Shown: positions 8,876 through 18,023, counted from the first letter of the stretch. The stretch is 64,000 nt of DNA from Woeseiaceae bacterium (GCA_021773035.1 JAJFKU010000062.1:1-64000), one strand, 5' to 3'. The notes: a model not told the origin generated them from the sequence alone. Numbers and translations are program-made.

Positions 8876-9205
8876 ATGGCACAACATATCTACCGATCGC
8901 CCCAGTCCAGGGACGATATTCTCGATTACTATCTGCATCTGGCCGAGGACAACACGGCAATTGCGGAGGCTTTTATTGTCGCGGTGGATGAGCGTCTTGA
9001 TGCGTTACTCGATCAGCCGAAGATGGGTGTCGAACTCACCTTTCGGCCGAGTGAACTTCACGGCATGCGCATGTTTCGGGTATCGGCGCAGTTTGATCGT
9101 TACTTCGTTTTCTACAAGCCGGTCTCGGATGGCATCCAGGTTGTTCGCGTGCTGCATCGGGCCCGACACATTGCGGCATTGTTTGATCCCGACTCCTCGT
9201 CCTGA
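8876..9205 (+). CDS. parE: ParE-family toxin
   Basis: The 109-residue protein has the RelE/ParE fold signature: RSPQSRDDILDYYLHLAEDN near the N-terminus, LLDQPKMGVE in the middle, and RYFVFYKPVSDGIQVVRVLHRARHI at the C-terminal end. ParE toxins poison DNA gyrase and stabilise plasmids or mobile regions. The gene follows parD with a 2-nt gap, so the two are co-expressed. The protein looks full length, so the module is probably active. Confidence 0.88.
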   Translation: MAQHIYRSPQSRDDILDYYLHLAEDNTAIAEAFIVAVDERLDALLDQPKMGVELTFRPSELHGMRMFRVSAQFDRYFVFYKPVSDGIQVVRVLHRARHIAALFDPDSSS

Positions 9206-9245
9206 CGGATTCAAATCACGCGCTGACCGTTCGTAGTCTCACTGA

Positions 9246-10214
9246 TTACCCACGCTTGTTGTTTTGCGTCGTCGCATAGCTACGGTGTCCTTCTTGCATA
9301 CGCCGATAGTGCAGTGTCCGAACGTACTCGTCTTCCTCAATGTAGCTCTTCGGATGTTTGCGCGCTTTGCCGCGGATCGCGGGTTTGATGAGATCCGGCG
9401 GTCTGGTGCGCTTGTTGATGGGATAGAGGACCGGGACCTCGGCGAGCACAATCCGGCGAGCTGGCTTGCCGTCAGCGTCGAGCTTGCGGCCAAACACGTG
9501 CGCGCGCATGCGCGGGTAGGGCGCCTTCGGGCTTACCAGGTATTCGTTGGGCGGCAATGCCTTGAGACGTTCCCGATCCGCAATCGCTAACGCATCGTCG
9601 CGGCCGCGGAGTTGCATGAGCAAAGCGGCCGCGGTTTTGCGCGGCACGCTGCGCGTCAGGGTTTGCATGAAATGAATCGATTGCGGCGTTTCATCCAGGG
9701 CGCGTATCTCGCGATACGCGGCAAGCAGGTTAAGACTGGAGCGTTGTAGCTGACGCAAAATGACGTTCGAGAGTTCTTTGACAGTGACCGTGTCGTTGCT
9801 GAGCTCGTCTTTCACCGTTGTCCGTACGCGCTTCCCAGCGATCGCGCGAAACGCATCTTTCAGTTCGCTCTTGGCGCGATTAATGACTCTAGCGTCGTTG
9901 ATGATGCGCCTTGGCACGCCCAGCGCGCCATAACAACGAATGGAGCGATTGACGCGATCGCGCATACCGTAGTCAAGCTGCGTGTAAGCGACCACGGCCG
10001 TCTCGCGCGATCGTCCCGCGTCAAGTTCGTCGTAGCGAAGCACTGGAGCGTCCTCCACATCTTGCTCGGTAACGGGGTTGAAGACTACGGCGGGGGTCGC
10101 CTCCTGTGCCAACGTGCTGCCGAAGGCAGCCAACAGGCGTTCAAGGGAGCGCAACCTCTCGGCGATCAGCGGTTTATGCTCGTCGATGAGACGTTGCGAT
10201 TGTGTCGAGATCAT
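9246..10214 (-). CDS. Tus-like DNA replication terminus-binding protein (tentative)
   Basis: The 322-residue basic protein shows no catalytic motif. From memory its order of elements follows Tus: an N-terminal helical region, a segment like the Tus hINKLK helix (VINRAKSELKDAF), LNLLAAYREIRALDETPQSIHF matching the Tus stretch with LITLNAYR, then ALPPNEYLV and a C-terminal region ending in PVLYPINK. Tus blocks replication forks in one direction at Ter sites and represses its own gene. Two inverted 18-bp sites containing AGTATGT lie just upstream, and AGTATGT also starts the E. coli Ter core. It could be another DNA-binding protein; the similarity is remote. Confidence 0.5.
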   Translation of the reverse strand: MISTQSQRLIDEHKPLIAERLRSLERLLAAFGSTLAQEATPAVVFNPVTEQDVEDAPVLRYDELDAGRSRETAVVAYTQLDYGMRDRVNRSIRCYGALGVPRRIINDARVINRAKSELKDAFRAIAGKRVRTTVKDELSNDTVTVKELSNVILRQLQRSSLNLLAAYREIRALDETPQSIHFMQTLTRSVPRKTAAALLMQLRGRDDALAIADRERLKALPPNEYLVSPKAPYPRMRAHVFGRKLDADGKPARRIVLAEVPVLYPINKRTRPPDLIKPAIRGKARKHPKSYIEEDEYVRTLHYRRMQEGHRSYATTQNNKRG

Positions 10215-10221
10215 AATCGCA

Positions 10222-10239
10222 ATTGTACATACTCCGTAC
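10222..10239 (-). promoter_or_regulatory. Inverted 18-bp site, left copy (Ter-like)
   Basis: ATTGTACATACTCCGTAC is the exact reverse complement of 10347-10364. It lies 8 nt upstream of the Tus-like start codon. It contains ACATACT, whose complement AGTATGT is shared with the E. coli Ter core. It may be a Ter site, an operator, or both, as TerB is for tus. Confidence 0.5.
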
Positions 10240-10346
10240 TGATAGAGTTGAGAATTGACTGGTTTTGTTTTGCAGACATGTTTGTGTGAGTTGCTTCAGT
10301 TTGTCGGTTAAATTGTTGCTTAGTCGTTGTTATCTGCTTTGTAGAT

Positions 10347-10364
10347 GTACGGAGTATGTACAAT
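10347..10364 (+). promoter_or_regulatory. Inverted 18-bp site, right copy (Ter-like)
   Basis: GTACGGAGTATGTACAAT is the exact inverse of the copy at 10222, with 107 nt between them that are rich in G and T on the + strand. It lies 29 nt before the HEPN-like gene, so the pair frames a divergent promoter region. Confidence 0.5.
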
Positions 10365-10393
10365 ATTGAACTAACCATGTTGGATAAGGTGCT

Positions 10394-11062
10394 ATGGACG
10401 ATCTCAGTATCGATGAACGAAACCGGCGCGCAGCGATTGTCGCCGAGCAGGGCGGTATTCTGCCGTACTGCGAAGCGTTCTATATCCATTCGATCTTGTA
10501 CACGGCAAATCAATGCCAACAGGCATTCAGTCGATATAGGGACGCAAGCAGTTCGGCATTACCCGCAGAGGATCTAATCGCCACGGTGCAAACAGCAGTA
10601 GGGCACGCCGCAGCACTGTCGCGATACTTCTGGCCATCCAGAACCAACGGAAAACGCCTCGATAATGACAGTCGACTTAGAAAACAGCGCGGAGAACGAC
10701 TGCGAACCAGCTTCCAGGTGACCAAAAGATCGCCACTGTTTAACAGGGATCTACGTAACGCGTGGGAACACTTCGACGAGAAGTTGGATCGCTATTTGCT
10801 TTCAACAATCGCCGGCGATTTTTTCCCGACCGGCATCCTGGGCAATCACTCACTGGCCGACGATCCAGTCGGTCATGTATTCAAGCTATTGGATACTGAG
10901 GCTGAGTGCTTGGTACTGCTCAACGAGAAATACTTCTTCGGTGCCCTTCGTGCGGAAGTCGATCGGGTGGCCGCGATAGCAACGGACGCCGGCCGAAATG
11001 GGGCACGATTGGCAAGCGCCGACGTCGGCAACCTGTCCACGCCACCGGCGGCTGAACCATGA
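10394..11062 (+). CDS. HEPN-like protein coupled to a STAND-type NTPase
   Basis: The 222-residue, mostly helical protein is not one I can name. Near residue 117-130 it has RNAWEHFDEKLDRYL, which fits the R-N-x3-H arrangement of HEPN domains, many of which are RNases in toxin and defence systems. Its stop overlaps the start of the next gene by 4 nt (ATGA), so the two are translationally coupled and probably work together. The promoter region contains the inverted 18-bp sites shared with the divergent Tus-like gene. Whether the HEPN-like motif is catalytic or structural cannot be judged here. Confidence 0.5.
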   Translation: MDDLSIDERNRRAAIVAEQGGILPYCEAFYIHSILYTANQCQQAFSRYRDASSSALPAEDLIATVQTAVGHAAALSRYFWPSRTNGKRLDNDSRLRKQRGERLRTSFQVTKRSPLFNRDLRNAWEHFDEKLDRYLLSTIAGDFFPTGILGNHSLADDPVGHVFKLLDTEAECLVLLNEKYFFGALRAEVDRVAAIATDAGRNGARLASADVGNLSTPPAAEP

Positions 11063-14000
11063 GCGAATTCATCCCACTTGATCGCCATTTTGCTACCTGG
11101 ACTGAGGAAGATGACAGTGACTCGGAGGCGCTGTTTGACCTGATGGAGATGCGCGGTACGTTGGCTTGGGAAGATCTCGTGCGGCGACGCCGCGTGGTTA
11201 TCTTAGCTGAACCGGGAAGCGGTAAAACAGCCGAAATCGAAGCACAAGTTGAGCGCAGTCGAGCCGCTGGGCAATTCACGTTCGTTGCGACCGTGCAGAC
11301 GATCGGCCGCATCGGACTCAAGCGCGCTCTGGGCTCTCAAGCCTGGTCGGCACTAGAAACTTGGCGCGCAAGCACCCAGCCGGCTTGGTTTTTCTTTGAC
11401 GCAGTTGACGAGGCGAAGGCAGACAACGTGCCTTTCGAGGATGCGTTGCTTGAAATAGCCGACGGAATTGATGGCTGCCGCGGCCGCGCCTATGTCGTTC
11501 TTACCGGTCGTGATACCAACTGGGAAATCCGACGCGATTTGGACCGTTTGATTAAACACCTGGCACTGCCGCCACCGGATCTGCCAGCGCCGCCACTCGA
11601 TCCGAACGACCTTGTGGTCGCTGTCATTCGTCGAGATCGCCAAGAGGACGACGAGCAATCGGCCGAGGCGGACGAACAGCCGCTCGTGGTTAGGATGGTG
11701 CCGCTCGATTCGGCGCGCGTGGAGACGTTTGCTCGTGCAAAGCAAGTGACCGATACCACGCTTTTTCTGGACGCAGTTGAGAAATTTAATCTATGGGAGT
11801 TCGCCAGTCGACCCATCGATTTGGATTGGTTGGTGGACTACTGGGTGACGAACGGCACATTCGGTACGTTGCAAGAGATGCTGAGCTTAAGCGTTCGCAA
11901 TCGCCTGCAAGAGACAAACCCGGATCGAGACCGCCGAGATGCGCTGGACGCCGATCAGGCGCTGCAGGCGATGGAAAGAATCGGCGCAGCGTTGGTGCTG
12001 CAAAAGCTGCGCGACATCGAGGTGCCGGACGGGACCTCGAACCTCGACAGCGGCATCAAGTCAGCCAAGCTCTCCGAGATCCTACAGGATTGGTCGGGTG
12101 TCGATCGTGCACTGCTTATCTCGCGTGCGATGTTCGTACCGGCCAGTGCGGGATTCGTTCGTTTGCACGGCGACAACGAAGGTGCTGTTAGAGGATTCCT
12201 TGCCGCTCGGTGGTTGCGCCGACTGCTCGCGGCTAATTGTCCAAAAGCTGAAGTCAACGACTTACTCTTTTCAACCACCCACGGTCTTCGACTGGTTATC
12301 CCGTCGATGCGCGACACCGCGGCGTGGTTGTCGCTGTGGAATCCCGATGTTGCACGACAGGTCGTTGAATGCGATCCGCGCTTGCTGATGGACGCCGGTG
12401 ATCCAGGAAGTCTGCCGCTGGAAATTCGGGAGAGGGCGCTGCGAGCGGTCATTGAGCAAATAGTGGGTGACGAGTACGTCGAGATCCCCAACCGCGACAG
12501 CGTCAAACGCTTTGGTCAGGCCGATATGGAGAACTGCGTTCGAGAGTTGTGGAGGCAGTTTGAGTCTTCACCAACCGCACGTGAGTTGCTGCTTACGGTT
12601 ATCTGGCGGGGCGATCTCGAAAACTGTAACGACATCGCCGTTAACGCGTCGTTCGGAGCCTACGCAGATCGTTATACGCCCATGTTTGCAGGCAATGCGC
12701 TGATGGCAACAGCCGCCGACCAAGATAAGCGACGCTACGTGAAATACGTGCGCGACAACGCCGATCAAATTCGAGCGGTGGTCATCTGGGATGCCGTGCG
12801 CGCGTTGTTTCCCGTGCTGCTATCTATCGATGATCTTTTGCAGATACTCGAGTCCATCGACGTTACAGATGAACAAGACGGCCTGGGCTTTGACTACTTC
12901 GGTCCAAAGCTGATTGACAAACTCGACGCCGCCGCTGATGTGAAGCGATTGCTCGAAGGATTGATGGCACGTTTGGACGCGGCAAGCCTGCCGGAGGACG
13001 AGGTTGAGTCGGAAAACGATGAGCAATATCTCTCCTCTATAGAGGCGGCGGGACGCCGGCTGTTAAAGTTGACGAATCCTGACGAAGCACCCGATGTGGC
13101 CATTGACGCGGCGCTCCGACTGGGTGAGATTTACCGCTACGGCGGTCCGCGGCGCAGACGCGATGGCCAAAAAGATCTTCTTATGTCATTGAAGGCATCA
13201 CCACAGCGCCGCCGTTTGGTGCTGTGGCGTGCCGCGAAATTATTTGAGGAAAGATCGCGCTTGAAAGGGCGGCCGATTACGGGCGTCTGGCGATTCCGCT
13301 TATTCGGTTTCATACCCGAATTCGAGACCGAGGATTTTGATTGGTTGCTGAAAGACGTGGCGAATCGAACCACAGCGAACGAACGGCAAATCGCTGCCGA
13401 TGCAGCGATGATGCTGTGGAAACGGCATGGTGAAGACCCGGAACGGCTCGCGCAAATGCAGCCGCTGGGCAACAAGGATGCCGATGTTGCAGCGGTCATT
13501 TCGGAATGGACTATCCCGCGCCCACCCACGGACGAAGATCTTGAGCACCAAGCCGAGATGGCGGCGCTTGATAAAAAGCACACTGAGGAACGAGAGGCGA
13601 GAGATCAAACGTGGCGCGACTTTGCCGATGAAGTCCGGGCCAATCCACAGCGAATACGCGAAGCGAAGCCGCCGTCAAAGAAGGGTGTCGACACTTGGCT
13701 CTATCACCTTTGGAAAATACTCAACACCACCGGCGAAAGCCGTTCTCGCTACGCGATCAGTGAGCTGTCGCCACTGATTCCTATGTTTGGTACCGACGCA
13801 GTGGAGGCTCTGCACGATGCCTTCATCGCGTATTGGCGACACTGGTCACCGACACTTTCAAGTGAACGACCGGCCGAAGAACGCAACTCCATCCATCACT
13901 TCGACTGCATAGGGATCGTTGGCGTCACGCTGGAGGCCAATTCTAAACCCGATTGGGCGAAACAGCTGTCGCACGCAGAAGCGGTACGCGCAGCGCTGTA

Positions 14001-15393
14001 CGCGATGAACGAGTTGAACGGTTTTCCGTCTTGGATTGAAGCACTGGCGAAAGAGCAGCCGGGTGCCGTTCGCGAGGTGTTATTGCGAGCGATGGCATTG
14101 GAGTTCGCCGCTATCGAGGAGGGCGAGCGTTTCGAGGTTCTATCTGACGTAGCAAGATCCGAGGTTTCGATCGTGTCGACTGTTGCAACCGACGTTTACG
14201 AGTTGATGGCGGCGCACGAAACCATAGCGCCGGCGGCATTGGTCTCCGTGTGGCGGATCCTAACCAAAGGGTACGGGAAGAGCGCGTCGTTGGTTGCTCT
14301 GGCCAGTGATCGCTTCGCCGCCGCGAAGGAATGGGGCGGTGCTGCTGTGCACCTTGCCGCGCTGTACGACCTCGATGCGAAAGCGGCCGTCGACAAGCTG
14401 GTTTCGAGATTGTCAGAGCTGGATGAGACCGAACAAACCGCACTCATGCAAGTCGTCCTTTCGAGTCTGTTTGGCCGTTGGGAGGGGCGACCCATCGACC
14501 AGGAGCTTGTGCCGTTTTCCACACTGAGGTTGTTAGTCGAAATCGCTTACCGCACCATACGCTTTGACGAGGACATACAACGGCCTTCTGGCAAGTCCTA
14601 CTCACCGACCGCACGAGACGATGCCGAGAGCGCGCGCGGGATGTTGTTGACGACCTTGTTTGATACACCCGGCATTGCCGCGTTTGAGGCGATAAACGAA
14701 CTGGCCGGTAACGCCGATATTGGCATCCGCCCAGACCTGCTTGCGCGGCGCGCTCGCGAGCGAGCGCTAACCGATTCAGAGCATGACCGATGGTCGTCGG
14801 CAGATGTCTGTTCGTTCGAAACGGTGCACCTGACCTCGCCGCGCACGCCGCGCGATTTGCAGCTGCTCGCCGCGCGTCGTTTGGAGGAGTTGAATTACGA
14901 TCTTACGCACACGGACTTTACGCCCGGAGCCTTTCTTGCAGCGCTGCCGCACGAGCGCGATGTACAAAAATGGATTGCGGACAGACTGCGCAGCAGGCAG
15001 GGGCGAAATTACTCGGTCGAACGTGAAGTGCACCTGGCCGATGAGAAAGAAACCGACATTCGATTTGAAGCGAAAGCGTCCGATGCAAGAGTGCAATTGG
15101 AAATCAAAGTCGCAGAAAGCTGGACGTTAGAGCAACTCGAGGATGCGCTGCGCATGCAGCTCGTCGGCCAGTACTTACGTGATCGACTCAACAACTTTGG
15201 CATCTTGTTACTCGTCCATCAAGCACCGCGCCCTAAGGGTTGGGAGAATGAGTTCGGCGACTTCTGGAGCTTCGCACGGGTCGTTGAGCATTTACGCGCT
15301 CAGGCATACACGATCGCAGTCGAGTCGCCAGAGGCACCGCAAGCGGAAGTGGTCGTGATTGACGTGTCATCGAACGCGCCAAAAACAAAGTAA
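11059..15393 (+). CDS. Large STAND/NACHT-like NTPase with C-terminal PD-(D/E)xK nuclease-like domain
   Basis: The 1444-residue protein has a P-loop near its N-terminus: Walker A AEPGSGKT at residues 50-57 and Walker B WFFFDAVDEA at 110-119, the pattern of NACHT/STAND ATPases. A long helical middle region of about 1100 residues without clear motifs follows, as in sensor arms of such proteins. The last 120 residues carry TDIRF (Asp about 1333) and LEIK (Glu 1348, Lys 1350) followed by WTLEQLEDAL and QLVGQYL, fitting a PD-(D/E)xK nuclease. Anti-phage STAND proteins usually carry the effector at the N-terminus, so a C-terminal nuclease is unusual. A defence role is inferred from architecture and toxin-rich surroundings. 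Confidence 0.7.
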   Translation: MSEFIPLDRHFATWTEEDDSDSEALFDLMEMRGTLAWEDLVRRRRVVILAEPGSGKTAEIEAQVERSRAAGQFTFVATVQTIGRIGLKRALGSQAWSALETWRASTQPAWFFFDAVDEAKADNVPFEDALLEIADGIDGCRGRAYVVLTGRDTNWEIRRDLDRLIKHLALPPPDLPAPPLDPNDLVVAVIRRDRQEDDEQSAEADEQPLVVRMVPLDSARVETFARAKQVTDTTLFLDAVEKFNLWEFASRPIDLDWLVDYWVTNGTFGTLQEMLSLSVRNRLQETNPDRDRRDALDADQALQAMERIGAALVLQKLRDIEVPDGTSNLDSGIKSAKLSEILQDWSGVDRALLISRAMFVPASAGFVRLHGDNEGAVRGFLAARWLRRLLAANCPKAEVNDLLFSTTHGLRLVIPSMRDTAAWLSLWNPDVARQVVECDPRLLMDAGDPGSLPLEIRERALRAVIEQIVGDEYVEIPNRDSVKRFGQADMENCVRELWRQFESSPTARELLLTVIWRGDLENCNDIAVNASFGAYADRYTPMFAGNALMATAADQDKRRYVKYVRDNADQIRAVVIWDAVRALFPVLLSIDDLLQILESIDVTDEQDGLGFDYFGPKLIDKLDAAADVKRLLEGLMARLDAASLPEDEVESENDEQYLSSIEAAGRRLLKLTNPDEAPDVAIDAALRLGEIYRYGGPRRRRDGQKDLLMSLKASPQRRRLVLWRAAKLFEERSRLKGRPITGVWRFRLFGFIPEFETEDFDWLLKDVANRTTANERQIAADAAMMLWKRHGEDPERLAQMQPLGNKDADVAAVISEWTIPRPPTDEDLEHQAEMAALDKKHTEEREARDQTWRDFADEVRANPQRIREAKPPSKKGVDTWLYHLWKILNTTGESRSRYAISELSPLIPMFGTDAVEALHDAFIAYWRHWSPTLSSERPAEERNSIHHFDCIGIVGVTLEANSKPDWAKQLSHAEAVRAALYAMNELNGFPSWIEALAKEQPGAVREVLLRAMALEFAAIEEGERFEVLSDVARSEVSIVSTVATDVYELMAAHETIAPAALVSVWRILTKGYGKSASLVALASDRFAAAKEWGGAAVHLAALYDLDAKAAVDKLVSRLSELDETEQTALMQVVLSSLFGRWEGRPIDQELVPFSTLRLLVEIAYRTIRFDEDIQRPSGKSYSPTARDDAESARGMLLTTLFDTPGIAAFEAINELAGNADIGIRPDLLARRARERALTDSEHDRWSSADVCSFETVHLTSPRTPRDLQLLAARRLEELNYDLTHTDFTPGAFLAALPHERDVQKWIADRLRSRQGRNYSVEREVHLADEKETDIRFEAKASDARVQLEIKVAESWTLEQLEDALRMQLVGQYLRDRLNNFGILLLVHQAPRPKGWENEFGDFWSFARVVEHLRAQAYTIAVESPEAPQAEVVVIDVSSNAPKTK

Positions 15394-15424
15394 GCGCCGT
15401 GCAACGCGTTTGATCGCCCCGTTG

Positions 15425-16930
15425 TTACACCGCGGTACGTGCCAAATGTGCGACGTCGTCTTGTAGGCTAGCGATGCGCTCGGGATCCGCGGCACCGGGA
15501 AACACGACGCCGAGCGCCTTCTGATGACGGTTCGTACTCGACCTTGGCCACCGCAACAGCGCCAGAAGAATGATTTCCAGTGTCCACTGCAGGTGTGCGT
15601 CGGCGACACTGAGCGCCGGAAGGAATCGATCATCCTTTGTCGTGCGGGCACCGTGCACCATCAGGTTTCGTACGTTCGCCAAACCGGTATTTCCCGACCC
15701 GAACATCGGCCATACGCCCTCAAGGTCGACCTCGTATTGCCGCACAAAGTCATCAAAGACCGCGCGCAACGGCAAGCGATTCATCTGTGAAAGATTTGCG
15801 TGCAGACACTTTCTTGACGCTTTGTCGATGGCAGCCTGACCGCTAATCGACCTCCCAAGCGATTGTTTCAATGGCTTCCACGCCGATTCGTCCAGAACTC
15901 TGTTCAAGTCCCGAAGGTCGCGATGACGACTCATCAGTAATTCCAGTACCGCAAACTTTACCAAGAAGCTCGGTTCCAGATATGCGCCGACGGTGCCGCG
16001 TATGGTGTGTAGGCAGGTTCGGATCTCATCTTTAAAGTCGGACGCGCAAAATGTTCGATAGACCGGTAACCAAAAGTCACTGAGTTCGCCAGCATTGACA
16101 ATAGTCTCATTAGCGTTGCTCTGGCGTTCAGTGTCGAGTCCGATCGGGCGATCGCGTCGATAACTGATCGTCGATGCGGTGATCCCCTCCGCTTCGAAGC
16201 CAACGCACATAGAGTAGGTCGCAGTCGCGAGCCCCACCAGAAGCAATAAGTCATCCACCTCGTCGTAGACTTGATCACGAATTTGCTGGTTTTCGCCAAC
16301 GTCGATTTCTGGAATCTTCACGGCTAAACGGCGGGTACGCGTCAATTCGCTACCGGCGTTGCGCCAGCTGTACACGTGAACGAATTCCGCCGGTGTGCCG
16401 AACCCCTCAAGCTCGAACTGCGCCCTTTGATCTGGGTACACGTCCGGCGCGTCAATGGAGCCGTCGTTATTGGGTGTTTCAAACGGCGGTGGCACTAGCC
16501 AGTGGTTATCGGTAACGAACAGCAGCGAATAGCGTTCGCCCGAACCGCTGTTTTCTCGTGGCCGGCGAATCGTCGTGTGATCGGCATGTATCGAGGACTC
16601 CCACTCTTTGTGTTCCGCGCCATGCGACACACTGCCCGAGCGTAAGATGCGCACAGAGTCCATTTGCAGAGTTGCCGTCTTCTTCCCGCCTACCGCCGAT
16701 TGGTGGCCCGTGATTGAAAGGTGGCTTTCACCGTGCAGTCGAAGCATCGACGCGTACTCTGCCGGAGAGGCGCATCGAATAGTCGCCTCCAGAGGGTTCA
16801 CGATGTTGGCCGGCAGGTTTAGGACAAGCAGCAGCTCATCGGTATCAGCGTCTGCGTCCGCAGTCACTCTAACTCGCCAGTAGTCGGGCTCTTTGTCTTG
16901 TGCGTGCATTGTTTCCGGAGCGTAATTCAC
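15425..16930 (-). CDS. HEPN-type protein, third gene of the Xre-RES operon
   Basis: This 501-residue protein is unnamed. The C-terminal region contains LANVRNLMVHGARTT, a good match to the RNxxxH motif of HEPN RNases, followed by a helix (LQWTLEIILLALLRW) typical of ApeA-like HEPN domains. The N-terminal two-thirds are mixed alpha/beta without a motif I know and may sense a trigger. The GTG start at 16930 shares one base with the TAG stop of the RES gene (TAGTG), which implies translational coupling. An ATG at 16909 is an alternative. It runs convergent to the NTPase-nuclease gene, 31 nt apart. An abortive-infection RNase is the leading idea. Confidence 0.55.
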   Translation of the reverse strand: MNYAPETMHAQDKEPDYWRVRVTADADADTDELLLVLNLPANIVNPLEATIRCASPAEYASMLRLHGESHLSITGHQSAVGGKKTATLQMDSVRILRSGSVSHGAEHKEWESSIHADHTTIRRPRENSGSGERYSLLFVTDNHWLVPPPFETPNNDGSIDAPDVYPDQRAQFELEGFGTPAEFVHVYSWRNAGSELTRTRRLAVKIPEIDVGENQQIRDQVYDEVDDLLLLVGLATATYSMCVGFEAEGITASTISYRRDRPIGLDTERQSNANETIVNAGELSDFWLPVYRTFCASDFKDEIRTCLHTIRGTVGAYLEPSFLVKFAVLELLMSRHRDLRDLNRVLDESAWKPLKQSLGRSISGQAAIDKASRKCLHANLSQMNRLPLRAVFDDFVRQYEVDLEGVWPMFGSGNTGLANVRNLMVHGARTTKDDRFLPALSVADAHLQWTLEIILLALLRWPRSSTNRHQKALGVVFPGAADPERIASLQDDVAHLARTAV

Positions 16931-17418
16931 TAGTCATTTGTCTTCGTGGCAGCCGACCAAAACCGTGGGTCGAGGTGCGCCGGCTTGGGTTCGCGCACCT
17001 TGATGCGAGAAAAGTCCTTGTGCCGTTGATTGAACAAGACATTGGATTCATACGGTGATACGACTGACGGTACCCACAATACCGCGGTTGCACCGCGCTC
17101 ATACCAGTCGTCCCCAAACGTGCGACTCTCGGTGTAGTCGATCGACGAGAACGTTGGCACGTCGGATGCGCTCAGCCGTTCTTGTTCGATGTTCGTCGGA
17201 ATTTCCACTTCGACACAAATGAGATTCGGCGGTAGGGCACTCGTTTGCCAATGCACCAGGTTCTCAAGCGCGGCAAGCGCGTAAGTTTCGGCCGCGTGTA
17301 CGACCCAGCTGCCAGGACTCACCCATCGGCTGCCCCAACGGTGTGTACCCGAGCCGTCGAACGGTGGGTACTTCGGGCTAACGATGCGGTAGGCGTGCGC
17401 CTTACGCGGGGAGGCCAT
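16930..17418 (-). CDS. RES-domain toxin
   Basis: The protein of about 162 residues shows the RES family pattern: AYRIVSPKYPPFDGSG, then HRWGSRWVSPG and AALENLVHW with the conserved Arg and Glu positions. RES toxins such as those of RES-Xre (MbcT-like) systems degrade NAD+ and stop growth. The ATG at 17418 is chosen over an upstream in-frame start at 17457. It overlaps the antitoxin stop by 17 nt, matches the usual RES N-terminus, and keeps the pair coupled. The HEPN gene follows with a 1-nt overlap. Confidence 0.82.
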   Translation of the reverse strand: MASPRKAHAYRIVSPKYPPFDGSGTHRWGSRWVSPGSWVVHAAETYALAALENLVHWQTSALPPNLICVEVEIPTNIEQERLSASDVPTFSSIDYTESRTFGDDWYERGATAVLWVPSVVSPYESNVLFNQRHKDFSRIKVREPKPAHLDPRFWSAATKTND

Positions 17419-17845
17419 GCAGGCCTCGCTCGATGACCTCCTCAACTTCACGGCCACCGATCTCTGTCAGTGCGACGTCAAACGGTGCCCGCTCCTCGAG
17501 TTCCGGATGGGGCGTCATCAAGAACCGGGTCGCGGCATCACTATTCTCAAAGACTGACAGGGCCAATGCGTATAGCCGGGCCAGACGCTCGGTGGTCTCA
17601 CCCACCTGCAGATTGAATCGATCGACGCGCTGATAGGTTGCCCGCGGCACAATCTTGTTGCGCAAGCGAACGCTCAAATCGGCACCGTGGTGCGGTGCCG
17701 CCAAGATTGCGATGAAGGTGTCCAGCGCGCCCTTGGGAATGCCATCGCGAACCAGGCCATCGAGCTCGCGCATATTTCGCACGTTACGGCCCAGCACTCG
17801 CCGGCCACCCAGTACGTCTGCAATTGTTTTTGCTGATACGCTCAT
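17402..17845 (-). CDS. Xre/MbcA/ParS-type antitoxin
   Basis: The 147-residue protein begins with an Xre-like region containing IADVLGGRRVLGRNV, and its C-terminal half has the DUF2384 (MbcA/ParS/Xre toxin-binding) pattern with ERLARLYALALSVFENSDAATRFLMTPHPELEERAPFDVAL. Such proteins neutralise RES toxins and repress the shared promoter. A perfect 10-bp inverted repeat overlaps its start codon. It is the first gene of a three-gene operon with the RES toxin and a HEPN protein. Confidence 0.85.
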   Translation of the reverse strand: MSVSAKTIADVLGGRRVLGRNVRNMRELDGLVRDGIPKGALDTFIAILAAPHHGADLSVRLRNKIVPRATYQRVDRFNLQVGETTERLARLYALALSVFENSDAATRFLMTPHPELEERAPFDVALTEIGGREVEEVIERGLHGLPA

Positions 17846-17873
17846 ATGAGGCCATTGTATGCTTCATATGAGC
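17840..17873. promoter_or_regulatory. Operator of the Xre-RES-HEPN operon
   Basis: GCTCATATGA (17840-17849) and TCATATGAGC (17864-17873) are perfect inverted repeats 14 nt apart, and the first arm includes the antitoxin start codon. This is a likely binding site for autorepression by the Xre antitoxin. Confidence 0.65.
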
Positions 17874-18023
17874 CATCGTCAAGGAAGCGGCCCTGAGGCC
17901 GATAACGTCGTGATAGAGTGCCGCCGTGTCATTAAAGGGGTGGGACTATGCGCATCTACTTTATGGTAAGTGATTCATTTGTATGAAATTTGTGTCTTTG
18001 GCAAAGAAACTGTGATCTGCTAT

